Shown here: one piece after another, positions 42,243 through 50,830 of the stretch | Numbering within the stretch: the stretch's first letter is position 1 | Layout: every line of letters starts with the position of its first letter | From: Flavobacterium psychroterrae | GTDB taxonomy: Bacteria > Bacteroidota > Bacteroidia > Flavobacteriales > Flavobacteriaceae | DNA: 50,830 bases | Direction of reading: 5' to 3' | Assembly: GCF_018380615.1 (NCBI RefSeq) | Contig: NZ_JAGYVZ010000009.1 | Span: 75,260 to 126,089 of the forward strand | Translations under genes and position numbers: made by a program | The notes under the pieces: generated by a model | The model's database searches: none | Told to the model about the DNA's origin: nothing | Seen by the model: only the letters and a program-made list of their open reading frames with translations

Positions 42243-43229
42243 TTAACTCCTGTTCAAAAGCGTTTTAAGCGTAGCCTGAAGTTCTTCGCCACGAAGATTT
42301 TTGGCTACAATTATACCTTTTGAATCCACCAGATAATTAGCAGGAATTGCTCTTACTCCGTATAATTTCGCAATTTCACTATTCCAGAAAAGTAAATCCG
42401 AAACTTGTAACCAGTTTAGATTATCATCTTTAATTCCTTTAATCCAGTTTTCTTTCTTTTTATCTAATGAAACTCCCAAAATATTGAAACCTTTATCGTG
42501 ATATTCTTTATAAGCGGCAACAATATTCGGGTTTTCTTTTCTGTAAGGTCCACACCATGAAGCCCAAAAATCAACTAATGTATATCCGTTTAAATTTTCA
42601 GAAAATTTAATATCTTTTCCTTCCGGATCTTTAGAAACAAAATCCGGTGCTTTTTTCCCAATCTGTAATCCGTTTAAAACCGTAACCAATGCCTTTAATT
42701 CTTTTACATAAGTTGAATTTTGCTGACTTTTATCTAAAAGCGCAATGTTTTGCGTAATCTGATCCGGAGTTAATCTGTAGGACCAATTCCTATACAATAC
42801 ATAAGCCGAAACAATAGAGCCGGGATGTGCTGTGATAAATTTACTTATATCAACGTTCTCGGTTTTTTGATAAATATTGAACAAATCCTGTGAGGCAGAA
42901 CCTTCAACAACCGAAGTACTGTAATATTTAACCGGACTTAATTTTACTGTAATTGGTGTTTTTTCAAGAAAGATATACAACGGACTATTTGCTGTATTAA
43001 CGCTTAATCCATAAAGTTCCGGAAGTTTTACTTTTGTTTTAAAACCAAATTTCCCATCTACTACTTTTACTGAATCTATTGTGGTAAACATCTTGTTATG
43101 AAACTTTTGCAGATACACATATTTTACAATCGTGTCTGCTACAGTTCCTTTTAACTGAATATTTGAATCTTGCGCATGGATTGCTGTTGCAGAAAAACAT
43201 ACGGCTAGAAATACTATTATTTTTTTCAT
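42243..43229 (-). CDS. TlpA-like thioredoxin-fold protein with CGPY instead of CxxC
   Basis: About 328 residues from the ATG at 43229, which begins a signal peptide (MKKIIVFLAVCFSATAIHAQ). A reading from 43265 adds 12 residues and is less likely. An N-terminal DUF4369-like beta domain (NIQLKGTVADTIVKYVYLQKF) is followed by a TlpA/AhpC-TSA thioredoxin domain from about residue 180. The active site reads DFWASWCGPYRKENP: Cys226 is present, but the second cysteine is Tyr229 (codon TAC, one base from TGC). The protein therefore cannot form the usual disulfide and may act as a one-Cys, thiol-binding or non-catalytic protein. A SAM-I riboswitch lies about 280 bases upstream on the same strand. Confidence 0.85.
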   Translation of the reverse strand: MKKIIVFLAVCFSATAIHAQDSNIQLKGTVADTIVKYVYLQKFHNKMFTTIDSVKVVDGKFGFKTKVKLPELYGLSVNTANSPLYIFLEKTPITVKLSPVKYYSTSVVEGSASQDLFNIYQKTENVDISKFITAHPGSIVSAYVLYRNWSYRLTPDQITQNIALLDKSQQNSTYVKELKALVTVLNGLQIGKKAPDFVSKDPEGKDIKFSENLNGYTLVDFWASWCGPYRKENPNIVAAYKEYHDKGFNILGVSLDKKKENWIKGIKDDNLNWLQVSDLLFWNSEIAKLYGVRAIPANYLVDSKGIIVAKNLRGEELQATLKTLLNRS

Positions 43230-43307
43230 TTTATGGAGTTTAAGCTGAACTTTGTCAAAGTTCATGTAGTTGTTTTTTAATTGAACATAAGAATTCCCCT
43301 AGCCAAT

Positions 43308-43451
43308 TTAAACGGCATAAAGCTAATGTTGAAAAAGTGGGAAAAGAGATTGTAAAAATTAGCGGCTACGCATTCGGAAAACTAAGACTTCATTTTTTGG
43401 TAAAGGCAATTGATTGTAAAAGGCGTTTAATTTGAATAGTTTAATTTTCAT
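43308..43451 (-). CDS. Possible 47-residue small ORF after the SAM riboswitch
   Basis: Starts MKIKLFKLNAFYNQLPLPKN and ends SFYAV. It is the only ORF of note between the riboswitch and the TlpA-like gene. ORFs of this size occur by chance in AT-rich DNA, so it may be non-coding. No family is recognised and no signal peptide is present. Confidence 0.25.
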
Positions 43452-43510
43452 TTTAATAATAAAAAAGGTTTTAACATAATGACCTTATTCAGATTTACTA
43501 AAGAAATCTT

Positions 43511-43609
43511 TCTTATCTGTCCGCCTTAGCGGAAGGATTTAGCACCTTATTTGGCAACAGGTTTCTAAGACTTCACAGGGCCTAATCCCTCAGTCTTTCT
43601 GGATAAGTT
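43511..43609 (-). ncRNA. SAM-I (S-box) riboswitch
   Basis: On the minus strand the element opens with CTTATCCAGAAAGACTGAGG, continues GGATTAGGCCCTGTGAAGTC and AAACCTGTTGCC, then GGTGCTAAATCC, and closes with GATAAG. These blocks are the SAM-I consensus in order, and CTTATC/GATAAG forms the P1 stem. A short AAGGT...ACCTTTTTT hairpin lies downstream and could be the terminator. The first gene downstream is the small ORF, then the TlpA-like gene, with no methionine gene in the window. Confidence 0.92.
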
Positions 43610-43699
43610 CACGCAGAAATATTCTGCTGATGCAAATATATATAAATTCTATCAAATTAGTATAGTTTAAAATAATATTTTTTTAAAATAAATAAAATA

Positions 43700-44075
43700 T
43701 ACCCTTAAAAATCAATGTTCATTCCGAGGGAAGAGGACACGAGCGATGAGAACTGGCTAAGCAATCTCCGTAATAAACTCCGTAAAGTTGGGCAACGAAT
43801 ATTGCGGTTGCATTATATACAAGTGATTAGAATCCCCAGCTACAAAATAAATCATTCCTCCGGAATTTCCATAGGACTTCCGGAGGAACAAACATATTGT
43901 AGGGATGGATTTTAATCCATCATACGCAAACAAAATCGACAAAGATTGTCGTTACGTTGTGTTCCAGGGATTAAACTCCCTGGCTACAAAATAAATCATT
44001 CCTCCGGAATTTCCATAAGAGTTCCGGAGGAACGAAACATATTGTAGGGATGGATTTTAATCAATCATAGACAAT
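43700..44075. repeat. Intergenic repeats including a 144-bp duplicated block
   Basis: TACAAAATAAATCATTCCTC occurs at 43841 and 43985, 144 bases apart, each followed by an ACTTCCGGAGGAAC-like hairpin and CATATTGTAGGGATGGATTT. A degenerate CGAGGGAAGAGGACACGAGC element lies at 43728-43800. No gene. Confidence 0.85.
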
Positions 44076-44094
44076 CCAAATTAACAAAGATTAT

Positions 44095-45510
44095 TTAATC
44101 CGGATTCGCCAATATTTTATACAACTCGGCATTCGAAATATAGAATTGATTCTCTATACTTATTTGCGACAGTTTTGCGCTTACCAGATTATTTTCCCTT
44201 GAATTAATCAAAAATATTGAACTTTCTCCAAACGAAAACAACTTTTCCTCTGAGCTTAACATCACCATATAATCTTTTACGAGATTGTCAATAACTGTTT
44301 TTTGTCTTTTTAGAGATGCAATTTCGGTTTGCTGTGCTTTTATTTTATTTTTAAGTTCCAGTCTTTGCTGATCGATATCAAATTTTAAATCCTGCATTTT
44401 AAGTTTCGCAATCTTTAGGTTCCCACGTTCTTTTCTTAAAAAAATCGGAATGCTGAAATCGATGTTAAACTTATAATCATCAGCATTAAAGGAATCAAAA
44501 TAAGCAGGTTCAGAGATATAGTTATAACCCACATTTACTTTCGGAAGCAGTAAATTGGCCTTTAGCTGCCTGTTGATTTCCAGCATTGATAATTTAGTTT
44601 CAAGTGCCTGAATTTTAGGATGCGACTCTAAGGTTTCAACATTTACCATCATCGAAGATGTTTTTAATGTTTCTTCAAGGGTCTGGATTAGGTCTTGCTC
44701 CGGTTTTACATTATCTGCCAGTTCAACAGGAACATTTTCTATCCATAAATAATTCGAAATAGCAAGTTTGGCTTTTGCCAGTTTCAGGTTTCCGTTTTCA
44801 ACGTTCAATTCCCTGTTTCGAACTGTTATTCTTGCTTCAACGCTGTCAATAGCAGGAGAATCACCATATTCTATTAATTTTTTAACACCCGCAAAACGAG
44901 TACTTGCAAAACCAAGATAATTTTTATAAAGTTCGGCCTCATTAAAGCTTCTTCTCCATTCAAAGTACGCTTCACTTGCTTTGTACAAAACCTCAATCGC
45001 TTTAAGTTTTCGTTGTGCATCGCTCAGTTTGATCTGGAGTTTTCCTTCTCTTACATCTGCCATTCGCTGGTTGATAAACAAACCCTGCCCTAACGCAACA
45101 CTTATTCCAAGTGACGTTAATCCGGCATCCGGCGTTCGGTTTTGCGGATTGTAATATTGCCCGTCTGTTTCATCAAAACCGGCTTTTATTTCAACACCAT
45201 ACCAGGTTGGGATTTTGAAACTGCTGTTTAATAACGAATAATATTCAGTTCCCTTAAATTCTTTTTTATTGTAATCTACTTCAATTTTCGGATCAAATCC
45301 TCCACGAGCCACCATAAGCATTGCCTGTGCAGTACTTACTTCAAGATTAGCTTGTTTCACCAGCGGATGGTATTTTTTTACATATCCTAAAAATTCGCTG
45401 TAGCTTAGCTCCTCTTTATTAAAATCCTGACCGTATGATGTAGAAAAGCCAATAAGAAATAAAAAAGAGAACAATGTGATATATCGTATGTTACTTTTTA
45501 CCTTTTTCAT
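44095..45510 (-). CDS. TolC family outer membrane efflux protein
   Basis: About 471 residues from the ATG at 45510, opening a signal peptide (MKKVKSNIRYITLFSFLFLIGFSTSYGQ). An upstream start at 45525 is possible. It has two repeated coiled-coil OEP domains; the helices include VKKYHPLVKQANLEVSTAQAML and VRNRELNVENGNLKLAKAKLAI, and LENVETLESHPKIQALETKLSMLEINRQLKANLLLPKV. It should form the trimeric outer-membrane exit duct for the HlyD and ABC proteins upstream. The start overlaps the HlyD stop by about 20 bases, so translation is coupled. Confidence 0.9.
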   Translation of the reverse strand: MKKVKSNIRYITLFSFLFLIGFSTSYGQDFNKEELSYSEFLGYVKKYHPLVKQANLEVSTAQAMLMVARGGFDPKIEVDYNKKEFKGTEYYSLLNSSFKIPTWYGVEIKAGFDETDGQYYNPQNRTPDAGLTSLGISVALGQGLFINQRMADVREGKLQIKLSDAQRKLKAIEVLYKASEAYFEWRRSFNEAELYKNYLGFASTRFAGVKKLIEYGDSPAIDSVEARITVRNRELNVENGNLKLAKAKLAISNYLWIENVPVELADNVKPEQDLIQTLEETLKTSSMMVNVETLESHPKIQALETKLSMLEINRQLKANLLLPKVNVGYNYISEPAYFDSFNADDYKFNIDFSIPIFLRKERGNLKIAKLKMQDLKFDIDQQRLELKNKIKAQQTEIASLKRQKTVIDNLVKDYMVMLSSEEKLFSFGESSIFLINSRENNLVSAKLSQISIENQFYISNAELYKILANPD

Positions 45511-46843
45511 TTGTTGCTTTATCATCTGAATTATAATAATTTGGTGGAAATCCGTTCAGGTTACGCCATATTTCATAGCCAACAGAAACAGTTTCCAGTA
45601 AAGCAATACTCTGCGCACCTGCGCCTATGCTTAGTTCTTTTGGCCATTTGCCTTCTTTATTATCCGGCGCAATCAGGATTCTGTATTTGCCATTTGTGCT
45701 AATAAAATTTTCTATTGCCACTACTCTGCCGCCAAAAGTTCCATAAGATAATCCCGGCCATCCTGAAAATACGATTCTTGGCCACCCATCAAACCATACA
45801 CGCACTTTTGCGCCACGGTGCACTAACGGCAAATCAATAGGTTCTACATACGTTTCTACTGCAATATCATAACTTTCCGGCATGATGCTTACTACAGGAG
45901 TTCCTTCTTTAATTGTTTCACCAATACCCGCCAGTAAAGCACGATTGACATAACCGCTTTGTGGTGCTGTGATATAATACAAACCGTTTCTTAATTTATA
46001 GTTCACATATTGATTTTGAAGCTTATTTACTTGTGCTTCAGTATCATATTGTGTACTTAAAGCGGTAAATTTATCACTTCTGGATTTAGAAATTTTCTCA
46101 GCATATTCAGCCGTAATTCGATTTATTTCTACTCTGGCATTTATCAATTCATTTTTACTGCTCAAAAGCTTGTTTTGCTGTGTAATAATATAAGCTTCAG
46201 ACTCTTGCTGTTTTAGTCGTTTTTGCTCAACGTCGGTCATTGGCTTTAAACCTTCTTTATTAAGAGCTGTTGAACGATTGAATTGAGTTGTAGCGATTCG
46301 TAATTGCGTTTTTACCGCTTCAAGATCCATACTGTCACTTTTAATTTTTAAATGTGCCTGTTTGATCTTGTTTTGAGCCTGCTGCAGTTTTAATTCTCTT
46401 TCAGTATTAAGTGATTGCGCCTGAACATCCAGTGAATTTACTTTATCGCCATAGGATTCTACCGCCATTTTTTTTGCATCGACCTGATCTTTGGTATTTC
46501 CAACAAGATTTGGATCTAAATAATCTTCTTTAGTTTCTGAAATAAAAAGAATCGTATCGCCTTTTTTTACAAAATCACCTTCTTTTACAAACCATTTTTC
46601 AATTCGTCCCGCAATGGTATTATGCACCGTTTGAGGTCTTTGATCCGGTTTTAAAGTGGTAACGGAACCGCTTCCTGAAATATTTTGTGTCCATGGAAGA
46701 AAAAGACAGCCAATTAAAAAAATTAAAAATCCAATGATGATTTTATTCAGGATTTTATAGTGAGGCCTTCTGGCAACGCTGGTTATCGAAGCATATTTAC
46801 CCGGCGTTATTAGTATATTATTATCTTTAGAAATATTGAGCAT
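45491..46843 (-). CDS. HlyD-type membrane fusion protein
   Basis: 450 residues. A single N-terminal membrane helix (about 32-49, KIIIGFLIFLIGCLFLPW) leads to a biotinyl-lipoyl-like domain (TIAGRIEKWFVKEGDFVKKGDTILFI), a long coiled-coil hairpin (about 130-260), and a beta-barrel domain (ITAPQSGYVNRALLAGIGETIKEGTPVVSIMPE). It spans the periplasm, joining the ABC protein to TolC. The ABC gene lies two bases upstream of its start, so the three are one operon. Confidence 0.92.
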   Translation of the reverse strand: MLNISKDNNILITPGKYASITSVARRPHYKILNKIIIGFLIFLIGCLFLPWTQNISGSGSVTTLKPDQRPQTVHNTIAGRIEKWFVKEGDFVKKGDTILFISETKEDYLDPNLVGNTKDQVDAKKMAVESYGDKVNSLDVQAQSLNTERELKLQQAQNKIKQAHLKIKSDSMDLEAVKTQLRIATTQFNRSTALNKEGLKPMTDVEQKRLKQQESEAYIITQQNKLLSSKNELINARVEINRITAEYAEKISKSRSDKFTALSTQYDTEAQVNKLQNQYVNYKLRNGLYYITAPQSGYVNRALLAGIGETIKEGTPVVSIMPESYDIAVETYVEPIDLPLVHRGAKVRVWFDGWPRIVFSGWPGLSYGTFGGRVVAIENFISTNGKYRILIAPDNKEGKWPKELSIGAGAQSIALLETVSVGYEIWRNLNGFPPNYYNSDDKATNEKGKK

Positions 46844-46845
46844 AA

Positions 46846-48501
46846 TTAAAGCTTTGTGTCGTTAATAATTTTTCCGTCATCGATCGTTATCATACGGTTG
46901 CACTTGTTTTTCCAAATGTCATTTTTAGAAGTAACAATCACCGTCCAGTCATTTTGATCAGAAAGTAAAAAATCAATTATTTTGCCCGAAGTCATTTCGT
47001 CCATTTTATCAACAGGATCTTCCAGAAACAATATATTTGGCTTGTGAACAATGCTTCTGGCAAGCAATATTTTTTGCACATCTGAAGCCGAAAGTTCGCT
47101 TCCGCCGGGATGAATCTGATTTTCAAGTCCGTTAGGGAAAGTCTTGATATATGGTGTCAGGCAAACATTATCCAGCGCCCATTTCAGGTCATCATTATTA
47201 ATATCGCTGTTGCCAAACAATACATTTTCTCTAATTGTTCCCGCAAAAAGCGTATCGCCCTGCATAAATGTTCCGGCTTGCGCTCTGTAAGTATCTTCAT
47301 CAAGTCGGTTCATGAAATTATCTGTCACATACATGGCACCGCTTTCGGGTTCCAGTAAACCTGAAAGTAAACGCAATAAGGTACTTTTTCCGGCACCATT
47401 TGTTCCTTGTACCAATATTTTTTCGCCTTGAGCGATTTTCAGATTTATATTTTTAAGCGATTTTTTATTATAACCCGGATAATTATAGGCAATACTTTCA
47501 GTTTCGATATTTATTCCGGTTTCAGTTACGTCTGATGTTTTAGGAATACAGGAAATCTCCATATCTGTAACTTGCCCAATTTTTTCTACCGATGTAAGAA
47601 CATCATAAAAAGATTCGAGCCCGAAGATGATTTTTTCTACCGAATTAATCAGCAATACAATTACAATTTCTGCCGCTACAAACTGCCCAATGTTCATTTG
47701 ATGATGAATTACCAAAAAACCACCAATAGACAATAAGGCAGCAGTAACAAGAATTTTAAAAATCGTAAGTTGGATATATTGCTTTTTCATTACCTGAAAA
47801 TGCTTTTCACGATAATTAATATATTCGCTTACATAACCGTCATTTCGTTCTAATGCATATTCAAAAGCTCCTTTTTTACGGAAACTTTCGCGATTACGGG
47901 CAATTTCCTGAAGCCAGGCTGCGACTTTATATTTAAACTTTGATTCGTTAAGACTTGTTTCCAGTCCGTCTCTATACGAAAATTTAAAAATTATGTATAA
48001 AATCACGATAAACAAAAGCCCGATTACAGTGAAAAAGGAATGGTATAAAACCAATAATATAATCCCCAAACCAACTTGCAGAAACGCAGTACAAAAATCC
48101 AGCAAAAGTTTTGCCGTTCCTTTTTGAACCATTAGCGTATCAAAAAATCTGTTGGCCTTTTCAGGAGCATATTCAGAATACATTTCTTTAAATTTAATTA
48201 AAGGCATTCTGTAAGCGAACTCAAATGAAGATCTGACAAAAATTCGCTGTTGCAGATTTTCTACAATCCGAAGCTGCAAAATGACCAAAACTCCTCCAAA
48301 ACCAACACCAATAGTTACCAGAAATACAAGTACTATCCAGGAAACACTAAGTTGTCCGCTTTGAATAAAATTAATAATCGCCTGAATTCCTAAAGGCAGT
48401 GAAAGATTTACTAAACCGGCAAAAGCGGCGTAAAATATAATTTGATATACATCGCGCTTATCGAGCGCAAGTAAATTATAAAAGCGTTTTAATGGTGTCA
48501 T
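46846..48501 (-). CDS. ABC exporter (fused membrane and ATPase) with non-canonical ATPase motifs
   Basis: 551 residues. About six membrane helices fill residues 20-300; the ATPase domain follows. Walker A is intact (GTNGAGKST, 366-374). The signature is LSASD (470-474) instead of LSGGQ. Walker B reads ILFLED, with Glu494 and Asp495 in the order reversed from the usual DE. The H-loop His is replaced by Ser525 (VIVTSKND). No C39 peptidase domain is present, so it does not trim double-glycine leaders. It would energise a type I secretion or efflux complex with HlyD and TolC. The substrate is unknown. Confidence 0.87.
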   Translation of the reverse strand: MTPLKRFYNLLALDKRDVYQIIFYAAFAGLVNLSLPLGIQAIINFIQSGQLSVSWIVLVFLVTIGVGFGGVLVILQLRIVENLQQRIFVRSSFEFAYRMPLIKFKEMYSEYAPEKANRFFDTLMVQKGTAKLLLDFCTAFLQVGLGIILLVLYHSFFTVIGLLFIVILYIIFKFSYRDGLETSLNESKFKYKVAAWLQEIARNRESFRKKGAFEYALERNDGYVSEYINYREKHFQVMKKQYIQLTIFKILVTAALLSIGGFLVIHHQMNIGQFVAAEIVIVLLINSVEKIIFGLESFYDVLTSVEKIGQVTDMEISCIPKTSDVTETGINIETESIAYNYPGYNKKSLKNINLKIAQGEKILVQGTNGAGKSTLLRLLSGLLEPESGAMYVTDNFMNRLDEDTYRAQAGTFMQGDTLFAGTIRENVLFGNSDINNDDLKWALDNVCLTPYIKTFPNGLENQIHPGGSELSASDVQKILLARSIVHKPNILFLEDPVDKMDEMTSGKIIDFLLSDQNDWTVIVTSKNDIWKNKCNRMITIDDGKIINDTKL

Positions 48502-48803
48502 GAATTTATATATAAATACAAAATTAACAGAATAGATATTAAGATACGGTAAAAATCATGTAAAGGATTACAGAAATTAATATAATCTTTTAAAATAATT
48601 ACTTTTTATAACATTAGGCATAATAAATTTAACTGCGGCAACATGGATTTTGTGTTTTCAAAAAAAAACACACTTCAGTATTTAAACGCACAAAGACACG
48701 CTATTGTAAAGAATATATTTCTTTTTTGCGTTCTCTTAGCCTTAATGACTATGTTCCTGTCTATTATTTTTTATTATGAAATAATATCTAATGAGATAAA
48801 AAT
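48502..48803. other. AT-rich gap with one repeat element
   Basis: No gene. ACGCACAAAGACACGCTATTG followed by AATATATTTC (48685-48720) is a copy of the AAATATATTT-core repeat family. A short ORF over it is considered chance. Confidence 0.6.
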
Positions 48804-49208
48804 TTATATAATAAATTGGGGAGGTCGCAAATGAATTTTACCATGAAAACCAAAGGAGAAAATGGGGTTTTCGATATAATTTCTTTGCTTGTTTTCTATT
48901 TCAAAATATAATCCTGCCAACGAAGTATCCATAGGAATCAAATAATCCAATAAAGGAATTCCTTTTGCCAGTTTTGTAGTTTTGCTATCTTTTGTTTCGT
49001 AATCGTCGATTTCTTCAGGAACTGAATTACATTTGAACACTTTTTTTAGAAAATTACAAGTAAGTCCCGTAACGGAATGTATATCAGCATTATCATAAAT
49101 AATTCTAACAAAACTGTTGGATACATTTATACTGCTGATTAAAAAATAACCAATCAGCAATACTTGAAGGCATTTGCTAAAAAGACTATTTTTAATTGTA
49201 TTCAACAT
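48804..49208 (-). CDS. Small hypothetical membrane protein
   Basis: 134 residues. One hydrophobic segment near the N-terminus (about 13-30, KCLQVLLIGYFLISSINV) may be a signal anchor. The rest is polar, with CNFLKKVFKCNS (two Cys about nine residues apart) and PLLDYLIPMDTSLAGLYFEIENKQRNYIENP. No family is recognised. It is upstream of the ABC exporter on the same strand but separated by 302 bases and a repeat, so a shared transcript is uncertain. Confidence 0.55.
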   Translation of the reverse strand: MLNTIKNSLFSKCLQVLLIGYFLISSINVSNSFVRIIYDNADIHSVTGLTCNFLKKVFKCNSVPEEIDDYETKDSKTTKLAKGIPLLDYLIPMDTSLAGLYFEIENKQRNYIENPIFSFGFHGKIHLRPPQFII

Positions 49209-49664
49209 TGCTAAAAAAATAAAAAGTTATGCTATTACTTAAATCATAATCTGTAGAAAATCAGTACGAATATTGAAGTAATTTCTTAAAATAAAAATTA
49301 TTAGCGCGCAATGTAAATCTAAATTTTCGGCGCTACATTAAAATAACATTAGAATTTGTTCCGCCTCAAACAAATATTTAACTATCAAATAGTTACAAAC
49401 AAACAGTAACTATTTTTTGTGGTATTTTTTTAGTTTTTTATGCATTTATAAAAAAAAAGAGACAATTAATTAGTAATAAATATTGAATATCAAAGCTTTT
49501 CTAATCTTGTTAATCATTTAAAAAAATTATGAAGTAAAGTTTTACGAAAACATTTCATATATCTAAAAATCAACAAATTAACTATTATAAATAATTATTT
49601 TATTAAAAAAAATCTTAATTTTAGTATTCCTTGTAAATATTTTATCATAACTAAATTGAATAGT
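49209..49664. other. AT-rich divergent intergenic region
   Basis: 456 bases between the divergent small membrane protein and the surface protein. No motif clear enough to call a promoter was found. No repeat stands out. Confidence 0.4.
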
Positions 49665-50830
49665 ATGAAATTTAAAATTTTACCTCTACGCCTATTTTTT
49701 TTAATCTTATTTGCCTTCGTCTCAACAAATACGTTTTCTCAATGTTTTGAAATTCAGAGTATACTGGTCGATGCCTGTGGTGGAATAGATGAAGGTCGTA
49801 ATGAAATGGTACGTTTTAAGGTTGGAACTTCCTCTTTAAATACAAATGTTCTTACTGTTACGTGGCCAAATAATTCCTGGCAAGGAGTTGTTCAAAATGC
49901 TACAACAGCTTTAAAAGTGGTCTGAAAATATTTATATGATTTTTCAAAATAATGCCAATAATAGCGTTGGGCATTTTGCTAATTTTGGACCGGCACCAGG
50001 TCCTCGCACATTTTCGATGAATTTTGTGGGAAGTTGCAGTGATACCGTCATTTACGACAGAACATTGCTAACGGATACAAACGGAAATAATGTAGCGGCA
50101 GATGGAGCAACCGTAAATTTTACTCCAGCCGGAGATGCTACATATTCTAATTCAGGATGTAAAGCTCCAACACCACCTTTTACCGTTGATGCCGGACCAC
50201 TTAATTTAACAGCTTGTGCAGGAACAACCATTACCTTAAACGGTGTTGCGCTGGGACAGCAATCTGTTGTTTGGTCATCGCCTTCGGGAATTTTTTCTTC
50301 GGCAACTACAACAATTACAGATTATATAATTCCGCTTGCATCCGGAGGAACAACTCTGGTATTGACATTAGAGGCGACAAATAGTTGTGGTTTTAAAATT
50401 TCTGATGTTATCAATTTATCTGTAACAACGAGCGTAACGCCGGATTTTGCAACAACACTAACTTTGTGTCCAACGGATATTCCGCCAATTCTTGCCACAA
50501 CATCGCCTAACGGAATCACGGGAATTTGGAATCCCACAGCAATTAATTCTTCGGTTAGCGGAAATTATATTTTTACCCCAAATACAGGACAATGTGCCAC
50601 GACTTCAACTTTGTCTGTTACCATTACACCTGAAATAATTCCTGACTTTGATACAAGTTTGACTTTGTGTCCAACGGATATCCCGCCAATTCTTGCCACA
50701 ACATCGCCTAACGGAATCACGGGAATTTGGAATCCCACAGCAATTAATTCTTCGGTTAGCGGAAATTATATTTTTACCCCAAATACAGGACAATGTGCCA
50801 CGACTTCAACTTTGTCTGTTACCATTACGC
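49665..50830 (+). pseudogene. Repetitive T9SS/gliding-type surface protein, frame-shifted, 3' end outside the window
   Basis: Begins MKFKILPLRLFFLILFAF, a signal peptide ending at FSQ; a TTG start nine bases earlier is less likely. The first frame reads to a TGA at 49923-49925 (NATTALKVV-stop). The next frame is open from 49915 to the window end and continues the same protein type: SENIYMIFQNNANNSVGHFANFGPAPGPRT. Family proteins of this sort, as I recall them, have a segment of about 40-60 residues between these two blocks, so part of the domain may be deleted. From about 50441 the reading frame contains a 67-residue repeat (201 bp) present at least twice with almost identical DNA. No C-terminal sorting domain is reached. 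Confidence 0.75.
50441..50830 (+). repeat. 201-bp (67-codon) tandem coding repeat
   Basis: The unit containing ACTTTGTGTCCAACGGATAT starts at 50461 and again at 50662. The two copies differ by very few bases over about 165 positions, mostly outside the TTGTGTCC...GTTACCATTAC core. The repeat is in frame. Confidence 0.9.

Noticed and set aside
43715..43942. Short ORFs on both strands
   Set aside because: They lie inside dispersed repeat sequence; composition matches the repeats, not coding DNA.
46846..48501. Bacteriocin exporter with leader peptidase
   Set aside because: No N-terminal C39 peptidase domain and no double-glycine precursor was seen nearby.
48643..48834. Plus-strand ORF of 63 residues with a hydrophobic segment
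   Set aside because: It runs across an intergenic repeat copy and overlaps the 3' end of the minus-strand membrane protein gene.

Overview
The window looks like a chromosomal stretch of a Flavobacterium-type member of the Bacteroidota. The DNA is AT-rich. Several secreted proteins end in type IX secretion (T9SS) type A sorting domains. Lipoproteins have acidic residues just after the lipid cysteine, as in Bacteroidota surface lipoproteins. Several upstream regions carry the Bacteroidota -7 box TAnnTTTG. Long intergenic stretches are filled with short palindromic and CTTTGCG-like repeats. No tRNA, rRNA, CRISPR array, transposase or prophage was found. The species cannot be fixed from the sequence alone.

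Left part (1-12000, mostly minus strand): a 183-bp tandem array (1-615), an aldehyde dehydrogenase with a small monooxygenase-like protein, a secreted DJ-1/PfpI protein and a Crp/Fnr regulator. Then comes a four-gene vitamin B12 surface-uptake operon behind a clear cobalamin riboswitch (11798-11985): TonB-dependent receptor, YncE/BtuG-like propeller lipoprotein, a second surface lipoprotein and a T9SS-exported DUF5074 propeller.

Middle (12400-37000): a phytanoyl-CoA dioxygenase-like enzyme, a stand-alone MreB, three proteins of unknown role (an acidic repeat protein, a possible NlpC/P60-like cysteine amidase and a glutamine-synthetase-fold carboxylate-amine ligase) and an L,D-transpeptidase. 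A run of accessory redox or detoxification genes follows, arranged as regulator/enzyme divergons: LysR with alpha/beta hydrolase, HxlR with two SDRs, AraC with NTF2-SDR, and IclR with aldo/keto reductase. Interspersed are a methionine aminopeptidase, a GH130 enzyme, a large T9SS metallopeptidase, a DinB protein and a Na+/H+ antiporter.

Right part (37000-50830): a META-domain lipoprotein, a secreted unknown protein, a FabH paralogue, a VOC protein, a PLP-dependent class V aminotransferase, a TlpA-like protein with a damaged CxxC motif, a SAM-I riboswitch without an obvious methionine gene, a three-gene ABC-HlyD-TolC exporter whose ATPase lacks several canonical residues, a small membrane protein, and the 5' part of a large repetitive surface protein that is frame-shifted near its start and runs off the window.

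The strongest biology is the B12 operon. The most puzzling items are the SAM-I riboswitch without its usual gene, the degenerate exporter ATPase, the unknown amidase/ligase neighbours, and the nested intergenic palindromes.
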